DNA of 9,071 bases from Dehalococcoidales bacterium (GTDB lineage Bacteria; Chloroflexota; Dehalococcoidia; Dehalococcoidales; UBA5760). Both the position numbers and the translations under genes were made by a program. The stretch spans positions 1 through 9,071 of the forward strand of contig JAQTTS010000071.1 of the NCBI GenBank assembly GCA_028710655.1. Direction: 5' to 3'. The notes beneath the pieces were generated by a model that searched no databases, was not told the DNA's origin, and worked only from the letters and a program-made list of their open reading frames with translations. Shown here piece by piece: positions 1 through 4,439 of this stretch. Each line of letters opens with the position of its first letter. The stretch's first letter is position 1.

Positions 1-26
1 CTTGCCCTGAAAGGGGGTTCAAGCGT

Positions 27-41
27 GGTAACAATATTACC
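27..41. repeat. Palindromic repeat, copy 1 (GGTAACAATATTACC)
   Basis: The arms GGTAA and TTACC flank CAATA. A second copy differing at one base lies at 94-108, 67 bp away centre to centre, in the same orientation. Paired identical palindromes in a non-coding stretch resemble operator half-sites for a dimeric regulator. No regulator can be assigned, and a chance repeat is possible. Confidence 0.4.
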
Positions 42-93
42 TAATTTGAACTTGGACTAAAAACAGAAACTGAAGGACTTGAGGCTAAATTAG

Positions 94-108
94 GGTAACA
101 ACATTACC
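94..108. repeat. Palindromic repeat, copy 2 (GGTAACAACATTACC)
   Basis: This has the same GGTAA/TTACC arms as the copy at 27-41; the central five bases differ by a single T-to-C change (CAATA versus CAACA). Keeping both arms while the loop differs favours an arm-dependent role, such as protein binding or a small hairpin, but two copies are too few to be sure. Confidence 0.4.
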
Positions 109-113
109 TTTTC

Positions 114-215
114 ATGGCTGGCCACCCAGGACTCAAATCGAACTTTTTCGGGCCTGGCTTACTTCCAAGATTACGAGAATTACTCACGAGTCGAGGTGTC
201 CACTAGCACAGCCAT
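114..215 (-). other. Possible decayed tRNA-like sequence
   Basis: Read on the minus strand, the ends TGGCTGT and GTGGCCA can form a seven-pair acceptor-like stem (three of the pairs are G-U), followed by G and CCA. Near the 3' end CCAGG and CCTGG form a five-pair stem, as in a T arm, and TTTGAGT sits where TTCGAGT would be expected. However, the T-arm loop carries about 15 extra bases, the CTCGTAA segment that could be an anticodon loop has no pairing flanks, and the D arm is poor. If it is tRNA-derived it is a non-functional relic; it may also be coincidence. A covariance-model tRNA search would decide. Confidence 0.22.
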
Positions 216-271
216 AATTATTATAGCCATAAAGACACGAAGCAGCAACTTACCGCTTACTTACACGCCAA

Positions 272-299
272 TTGCTTAGAAGGATAACCATCTAATAAT
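272..299 (+). promoter_or_regulatory. Possible birA-bioY promoter
   Basis: TTGCTT at 272-277 could act as a -35 box and AATAAT at 294-299 as a -10 box, with a 16-bp spacer. The predicted start of transcription (about 305) falls inside the BirA operator at 299-328, the arrangement expected for repression by blocked initiation. The boxes are only moderate matches, and the AT-rich centre of the operator offers other -10-like hexamers. Confidence 0.4.
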
Positions 300-328
300 G
301 TCAACCTATATTAATAATATGGTTGACA
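299..328. promoter_or_regulatory. BirA operator (biotin repressor binding site)
   Basis: Perfect 8-bp inverted arms TGTCAACC (299-306) and GGTTGACA (321-328) are separated by 14 bp. This matches the known bacterial BirA operator pattern, in which TGT(A/C)AACC and its inverse are separated by 14-15 bp and which the biotinyl-5'-AMP-loaded BirA dimer recognises. It lies just upstream of a birA that has an intact N-terminal helix-turn-helix, so autoregulation of birA-bioY by biotin status is the direct inference. The site overlaps the probable transcription start. Confidence 0.85.
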
Positions 329-358
329 TACCAAATATTGCTTGCTAGAATAGTATCC

Positions 359-1324
359 ATGAAGGAATTAGTCCTTAAAGCCCTCCGGGAAGAAAGCCAC
401 GTCTCCGGTGAGGACCTGGGTAGGCGACTTAAGATTTCGAGAACCGCTGTCTGGAAGCATATTCAAGAGCTGCGAAGGCAGGGCTATAAAATCGAATCAT
501 CTCCAAAGCTGGGGTATTCTTACATTGAAAGCACCAGCCTACTACTACCAGAGGAAATCACCCCGGGTCTGCAAACACAAACTATCGGGAAGTATCTCCT
601 GCATCGTGACGAAGTTACATCCACACAGGATATTGCTGAAAAACTAGCAAGAGAAGGAGCAAAGGAAGGAACAGTCGTCATTGCCGAGACTCAGAACAGA
701 GGCAGGGGCAGGAAAGGAAGGAACTGGATCTCTCCACCGGAAGGAGGAGTGTATCTTTCCATCATACTGAGACCCAATCTTATGCCGTCTAGAATTGTGC
801 AGATTCCACTCATCGCGGGAATAGCCGCCAATAAAGCTATCCGCCGGACAACTCCCTTACAACCTAGCCTTAAATGGCCAAACGACATCATTATTAACGG
901 GAAGAAGGCTGGTGGTATTTTGACAGAAATGAATAGTGAAATCGACGGGGTAAATTATATAATTCTCGGCATTGGCCTAAATATTAATACTCCTGTTTCT
1001 CTCCTGGCAGGGATAACCAATGGAATTGCCACTTCTCTAGCCTATGAGTGTGGTGAGCATGTTTCCCGGGTGAAGCTGGTGCAGCACCTCTTCTGTGAGT
1101 TCGAAGTTCTCTATACAAAATTCGTAATATCCGGTTTTGCTTCTCTGCGGGACGAGTGGAAAAAGCTAAATAATACTATCGGCTCGCGGGTCAGAATCAG
1201 CGATGGAGATGTAATTGAGGGGGAAGCTCTTGACATAGATGAGGATGGCTTCCTCCTTGTCAGAATGGAGAATGGTGATATGAGAAGAATTATCGGCGGA
1301 GATGTTACCCTATTAGACAATTGA
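359..1324 (+). CDS. birA: Bifunctional biotin-[acetyl-CoA-carboxylase] ligase / biotin operon repressor BirA
   Basis: This 321-residue protein has the class II BirA layout. It activates biotin with ATP to biotinyl-5'-AMP, transfers it to the lysine of biotin-dependent carboxylase carriers in the cytoplasm, and represses biotin genes when the adenylate accumulates. An N-terminal winged helix-turn-helix spans about residues 1-57, with a recognition helix near SRTAVWKHIQEL. The catalytic domain shows the biotin/adenylate loop GRGRKGRNW (115-123), KWPND (172-176), GGILTE (185-190) and GIGLNIN (204-210). A small C-terminal SH3-like domain (about 274-321) completes it, and the length is normal for the family. 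ATG 359 was chosen because the frame then begins exactly as BirA proteins do; the upstream TTG 323 lies inside the operator. No strong ribosome binding site precedes it. bioY follows 40 bp later, probably as one operon. Confidence 0.94.
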   Translation: MKELVLKALREESHVSGEDLGRRLKISRTAVWKHIQELRRQGYKIESSPKLGYSYIESTSLLLPEEITPGLQTQTIGKYLLHRDEVTSTQDIAEKLAREGAKEGTVVIAETQNRGRGRKGRNWISPPEGGVYLSIILRPNLMPSRIVQIPLIAGIAANKAIRRTTPLQPSLKWPNDIIINGKKAGGILTEMNSEIDGVNYIILGIGLNINTPVSLLAGITNGIATSLAYECGEHVSRVKLVQHLFCEFEVLYTKFVISGFASLRDEWKKLNNTIGSRVRISDGDVIEGEALDIDEDGFLLVRMENGDMRRIIGGDVTLLDN

Positions 1325-1364
1325 AAGTATCAAGGCTAGTTTTTCATAATAAAAGGAGGGTGAA

Positions 1365-2000
1365 ATGGTAACCAATACTTTGACCTGGTACAGGACAGCA
1401 CGAGCTGATGTGTGGCAGTGGCGTAATGAACTCAGCTTGGTCAAAAAAATACTGCTGACACTGGGTATGGCAGCTGCTGTTGGACTCCTGGCGCAAATAA
1501 AGATACCGTTGCCGGGAACACCAGTACCAATTACCGGACAGACCTTTGGTATTTTGCTAGCAGCGGTACTTCTTGGAAAATGGTGGGGTGGTGCCAGTAT
1601 CGCCATTTATGCCATTCTTGGCGCTCTCGGGGTCCCCTGGTTCAATAGCTGGACTGGTGGTATCAGTCATATCGCGGGGCCTACCGGAGGCTACATTATC
1701 GGTTTTATCTTTGCTGCCCTAGTCCTTGGCTTTCTGACCGACAAATATCTTAAAGCGAGGAGCTTTTTGGGCCTGCTGGGCTTAATGTTTGTGACCAATT
1801 ACGTTTTTGTTTATGGCTTCGGTCTCCTACAGCTAAATCTATGGCTGAACATGGTCCAAGGCACCAGTGTAAGTCTTTCTCAACTCCTGACTATGGGACT
1901 TGTGCCTTTCATACCGGGTGAGGTAATCAAAGTCCCGGCTGCTGCACTGGCGGCCTGGGCGTTGACTCCGAAGAAAGATGCCAGAGAGAACAGAACTTAG
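1365..2000 (+). CDS. bioY: Biotin transporter BioY (ECF-type substrate-binding membrane subunit)
   Basis: A 211-residue integral membrane protein of the BioY family, the S-component that binds biotin for energy-coupling-factor transport. Family signatures are visible: IPLPGTPVPITGQTFG (47-62) between the first two membrane segments, GPTGGYIIGF (105-114), and FIPGEVIKV (182-190) before the last helix. About six hydrophobic segments are present. A polar N-terminal extension of roughly 25 residues is slightly longer than usual. The start is fixed by AAAAGGAGGG ending five bases before ATG 1365. Neither the EcfT membrane subunit nor the EcfA ATPases are in the window, so it either shares an ECF module encoded elsewhere or works alone, as reported for some BioY proteins. 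Together with birA and the operator it forms a biotin uptake and use unit. No biotin biosynthesis gene is seen here. Confidence 0.93.
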   Translation: MVTNTLTWYRTARADVWQWRNELSLVKKILLTLGMAAAVGLLAQIKIPLPGTPVPITGQTFGILLAAVLLGKWWGGASIAIYAILGALGVPWFNSWTGGISHIAGPTGGYIIGFIFAALVLGFLTDKYLKARSFLGLLGLMFVTNYVFVYGFGLLQLNLWLNMVQGTSVSLSQLLTMGLVPFIPGEVIKVPAAALAAWALTPKKDARENRT

Positions 2001-2030
2001 CCTCTAAAATGAATTTGAGGTTTCACTCGT

Positions 2031-2069
2031 AAAAATCTCCTTCCCAGATATCTGGGAAGGAGATTTTTT
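2031..2069. terminator. Intrinsic terminator, perfect 38-bp palindrome, probably bidirectional
   Basis: Positions 2031-2068 form a perfect palindrome with no unpaired centre (outer AAAAATCTCC, inner CAGATATCTG), so a stem of about 17 pairs can form around a minimal loop, ending in a run of six T. The mirrored A/T ends give a T run on either strand. It lies 30 bp after the bioY stop and also downstream of the convergent thi4-thiN unit, so it can end both. Confidence 0.88.
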
Positions 2070-2378
2070 GTTAAGAGCGTATCGTGAACTTCCCTCAACA
2101 GAAAACGCAGACTTCAAGAAATTTCGCGCGGAGTCCGAGAGGCATTTTATAAAAGGCAGGGATTAACGATTTGCCGTTTGGCTTCTAAATAAATCGGCTT
2201 GGATGGGTCTGTAGCTGCTACGGTTCAAATTCAAGCAGGGAGCCTACATTGGAAGGATTCCGGCTTCGAGAAGAAACAGTTTATACAAAGCTTACAACAG
2301 CTTCTCGTTTCGCAATCAGACCACATCCGTAAGTTTATTACATCAAGCGACACTCGCCAAATGGGTGTTGTGCGGTGC
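2070..2378. other. Intergenic stretch between convergent units, no gene recognised
   Basis: About 300 bp separate the palindromic terminator from the thiN stop codon. A plus-strand frame beginning at TTG 2199 runs on antisense into thiN but has no ribosome binding site and no recognisable motif. No RNA structure beyond short chance hairpins was noticed. It would be the 3' untranslated part of the thi transcript if that ends at the palindrome. Confidence 0.55.
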
Positions 2379-2972
2379 TCAAAGGACTGTTCCCGCTCTA
2401 TAACGATGAGCTATCTCAATTGCTATGGTTACGACTTCAATTGCATCCCTATCCAGCGCTAAGAACAACGGCTCTTTTCCCCAGCCAGTTCCCTCGTATG
2501 ACAATCGAGGAATTGCACCATATTTTAAAAATAGTTGTTTCACCTTCCACGGCATTGAAGCGCCATCTTGTCCGCTAACACCCTTCGGTTCTTCACTCCG
2601 GTCAAGCCAGCCGAAGAGCAGGCCCCGCTCAGAGCAATACCTTTGCACCACTCCAATTATTTCCTGATTGCACTTGAAGTTGATGGCAGCATTAGCCTGG
2701 GCATCATATTTACGCACTTCGAGAAGACGTCTGGCCAGGTGGTCCGATGCTCCCCAGGCCGGCATACCAGCGGCGTGAGGTAATCCCCGCACAGCTGTTA
2801 TCCTTCCGTCTACGGCAGCTACATCCTGAGAAGTTTTAGCACCGGCTAAGGCATATGCCAGATTCACTCGTACCTCGGGTATTAGATGAGTGAACTCCGG
2901 ACAAGCCTGCAACAAATTTACCGCAGATACCAGGTTCCCCAGGATAATGTCAGCTTCTTTGGTCTGATTCAT
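2379..2972 (-). CDS. thiN: Thiamin-phosphate synthase, ThiN-type (stand-alone domain)
   Basis: This 197-residue protein matches the ThiN domain usually found at the C terminus of archaeal and some bacterial ThiD proteins. There it joins HMP-pyrophosphate to the thiazole phosphate to give thiamin phosphate, replacing the unrelated ThiE. Family features run in order: VRVNLAYALAGAK (34-46), DVAAVDGRITAVRG (50-63), PHAAG (65-69), GASDHLARRLLE (74-85) and WGKEP (164-168). The conserved histidine and arginines of this core are present. There is no ThiD kinase part and no helix-turn-helix, so it is neither the ThiDN fusion nor the ThiR regulator; residues 1-30 are a short helical lead-in. The start lies two bases after the thi4 stop (TAA GT ATG), with only a weak ribosome binding site, suggesting translational coupling. 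It is the last gene of the TPP-controlled operon. Confidence 0.85.
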   Translation of the reverse strand: MNQTKEADIILGNLVSAVNLLQACPEFTHLIPEVRVNLAYALAGAKTSQDVAAVDGRITAVRGLPHAAGMPAWGASDHLARRLLEVRKYDAQANAAINFKCNQEIIGVVQRYCSERGLLFGWLDRSEEPKGVSGQDGASMPWKVKQLFLKYGAIPRLSYEGTGWGKEPLFLALDRDAIEVVTIAIEIAHRYRAGTVL

Positions 2973-2974
2973 AC

Positions 2975-3748
2975 TTACCCCAGTAAGCTCACTGCCAATT
3001 CTGCGGCTTTCTTGCCTGAAAGCAACATCCCGCCAAAGATAGCTCCCATGCGCGGCAAACCGAAGACGGCATTAGCCGCCATGCCTGCCACCAGGAGGCC
3101 AGGATAAACCTCTTTGGTATAATTGATAAGCTCTCTTTCGCCTACCTCGGCCCACATCGATTTCTCGCCGACAACCCCGCCTGTTTTAGAGTTCAGCTTC
3201 TGCCCGATTTTCTGGACAACTTTCCGGCACACCTCAGCGTCGTGCCCGGTAGCATCAATTACCAACTTCGACCTGATAGCGAGCGGGTCAACGTGCAAAC
3301 CTGCCAGGTCCACCGCACTCCAATTCAGCACCAGCCCGGTTATCCTGTCGTTTTCCCGTATCATTACATCTTCGGCGGTAAGCAGGTTAAATATTCGAAC
3401 GCCACTTTTAACTGTCCGGCTGCAGATAGTCGAAACAGCTTCCACAGAGTCGGCAACGTAATATCCAATCTGGTATTCTTTTGCCGTTACCCCAAATTCA
3501 TCCAGAATCCCCTTGGCTTCAGCCTGGACCACAATTCGGTTAAACATCATGCCGCCACCCCACATACCGCCGCCAACACTTAATCTTCTTTCGTAAATGA
3601 CTGTCTTTACTCCCCTCTGAGCTAAATAATAGCCGGCAACCAGACCAGACGGGCCAGCGCCCACTATAGCCACGTCCACCTCAGTAGAGTCAAGCAGTTC
3701 CTTGATGTAGCTTTCCATGATGGCTTTAGAAATGATGATTTCATCCAT
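2975..3748 (-). CDS. thi4: Thiamin thiazole synthase Thi4, sulfide-using (His) type
   Basis: A 257-residue Thi4-family flavoprotein-like enzyme that makes the adenylated thiazole precursor of thiamin from NAD and glycine. A Rossmann dinucleotide-binding motif GAGPSG is at 30-35, with an acidic residue ending strand 2 (VIYERR) and a glycine-rich GGGMWGGG at 59-66. The conserved C-terminal GLPRMGAIFGGMLLSG is at 230-245. In yeast and plants a cysteine in the motif SCMDP gives up its sulfur, making the enzyme single-turnover. Here the matching place reads LHVDP, with His152, as in methanogen enzymes that use free sulfide and iron catalytically. This points to an anaerobic, sulfide-containing setting. 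ATG 3748 was chosen because GGAGGAG lies eight bases upstream; an upstream in-frame start has no such signal. The TPP riboswitch precedes it and thiN follows. Confidence 0.9.
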   Translation of the reverse strand: MDEIIISKAIMESYIKELLDSTEVDVAIVGAGPSGLVAGYYLAQRGVKTVIYERRLSVGGGMWGGGMMFNRIVVQAEAKGILDEFGVTAKEYQIGYYVADSVEAVSTICSRTVKSGVRIFNLLTAEDVMIRENDRITGLVLNWSAVDLAGLHVDPLAIRSKLVIDATGHDAEVCRKVVQKIGQKLNSKTGGVVGEKSMWAEVGERELINYTKEVYPGLLVAGMAANAVFGLPRMGAIFGGMLLSGKKAAELAVSLLG

Positions 3749-3810
3749 GATGAACACTCCTCCAGACAGATATTCGTGAGCCAACCAATTGGTACGGTGC
3801 TGGCGGGCAA

Positions 3811-3851
3811 AATAAAAACCAGAAGCTCGAGCGTATTCAAGTCTTCTGGTT
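3811..3851 (-). terminator. Riboswitch-controlled intrinsic terminator upstream of thi4
   Basis: On the minus strand, AACCAGAAG (3851-3843) pairs perfectly with CTTCTGGTT (3825-3817), followed by a T-rich tract (to 3811). The 17-base loop contains TACGCTCGAG (3835-3826), which can instead pair with the 3' part of the TPP aptamer (3878-3869; ten pairs, one of them G-U). Because that segment touches the 3' arm of the terminator and the pairings cross, the two structures exclude each other, giving a standard OFF switch when TPP binds. Confidence 0.82.
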
Positions 3852-3857
3852 CGGTCT

Positions 3858-3945
3858 CACTACTTCCCTACGCTCGAATTACCGAGGTCAGGTTCCAAGG
3901 GTTGTCCGTCAACGGACTCTCAGCCTTCCAGCACCCCTATCCAAT
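3858..3945 (-). promoter_or_regulatory. TPP riboswitch (THI element) aptamer
   Basis: On the minus strand the conserved THI-box elements appear in order: AGGGGTGC, CTGAGA, ACCCTTGGAACCTGA, CTCGGTAATTCGAG and GCGTAGGGAAG. An optional side hairpin GTCCG-TTGA-CGGAC sits between CTGAGA and ACCC, P3 is very short, and the closing P1 stem looks weak and A/U-rich. The aptamer binds thiamin pyrophosphate in the nascent mRNA. With the terminator at 3811-3851 it represses thi4-thiN when TPP is plentiful. Confidence 0.95.
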
Positions 3946-3959
3946 ATTCAGTTTAGCTA

Positions 3960-3988
3960 ACTATACCAAATGAGAGAGGTAAGGTCAA
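3960..3988 (-). promoter_or_regulatory. thi4-thiN promoter
   Basis: On the minus strand, TTGACC (3988-3983) and TATAGT (3965-3960) are separated by exactly 17 bp, close to the housekeeping sigma consensus. The predicted start, about 3953, places the TPP aptamer at the very beginning of the transcript, as expected for a riboswitch leader. Confidence 0.8.
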
Positions 3989-3995
3989 GGTCGAA

Positions 3996-4035
3996 ACAAA
4001 ATAAGCAATTATGGTAATTTTGTTACTTATTTTGT
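3996..4035. repeat. 10-bp inverted repeat upstream of the thi promoter
   Basis: ACAAAATAAG (3996-4005) and CTTATTTTGT (4026-4035) are perfect inverted arms with a 20-base spacer. On the minus strand the second arm ends in TTTTGTTTC, so it could be a weak AT-rich terminator for leftward transcription arriving from the lipoprotein gene, insulating the thi promoter. It could equally be a protein-binding site; it starts eight bases upstream of the -35 box. Confidence 0.4.
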
Positions 4036-4038
4036 CTT

Positions 4039-4055
4039 AAAGGCGTACTGCCTTT
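4039..4055. terminator. Small terminator-like hairpin (AAAGGC / GCCTTT)
   Basis: AAAGGC and GCCTTT pair around the loop GTACT, followed on the plus strand by TCCTT. The hairpin is short. Together with the AT-rich repeat just to its left it may help stop leftward transcription from the lipoprotein gene, some 400 bp away, but no closer terminator is evident. Confidence 0.3.
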
Positions 4056-4439
4056 TCCTTGTCCAATTTCGGCATCTATACATCTATAAATGGTAATCAA
4101 CTTTTACTCTGTCTATTTATGCCAACCAAATCAGGAGGATAGTCATTGCTGAGTTAACGTAAAAATATTATTAGTACTCCCCCATGCAGATCAACTAGCA
4201 CCAGTGTCCCAAATTGGGCATGCAACCGAACAGCGATTTCTGAAGTGAAAGATAAAGCAGTGTGGCACAGCGCACAACTACCTGCTGAACCTGGAGAGTA
4301 GACATTCATGTTTTCAAATGGAGGACAGTTCCCGAACTACTGTTTGAAAAGAAGGTACTGATACCAGTGGTACAGCAGTTTTTTGGCTTCCCGCTAAAAC
4401 CTGAGAAAACCAAAGGGACATAATCTAACCACCATACCT
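4056..4439. other. Non-coding stretch, possible relic coding sequence
   Basis: No intact gene is recognised between the thi leader region and the lipoprotein stop codon. A short plus-strand frame (4289-4420) ends in a plausible-looking peptide with segments such as ELLFEKKVLIPVVQQFFGF and then TAA, but it has no start codon, and all upstream frames are soon broken by stops. It may be the tail of a decayed gene. I do not recognise a family. Confidence 0.4.

Larger units (their letters stand above)
1..298. other. Gene-free left edge with small palindromes and a tRNA-like relic
   Basis: No open frame in this stretch has a credible start, ribosome binding site or recognisable product. Two near-identical 15-bp palindromes (27-41 and 94-108) and a tRNA-like relic on the minus strand (114-215) are listed separately. 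The right end supplies the promoter region of birA. Whatever gene lies further left cannot be seen. Confidence 0.6.

Noticed and set aside
323..358. Longer birA start at TTG 323, adding 12 residues
   Set aside because: TTG 323 lies within the right arm of the BirA operator, has no ribosome binding site, and the added residues do not match the family. ATG 359 begins exactly where BirA proteins do.
2199..2462. Plus-strand 87-residue frame after bioY
   Set aside because: It has a TTG start without a ribosome binding site, lies largely antisense to the 3' end of thiN, and shows no recognisable motif.
3123..3583. Plus-strand frames antisense to thi4
   Set aside because: They are mirror frames of a clearly recognised enzyme gene, with no start signals.
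3749..3784. Longer thi4 start at 3784
   Set aside because: There is no ribosome binding site there. GGAGGAG lies within the extra segment and is placed correctly for ATG 3748.
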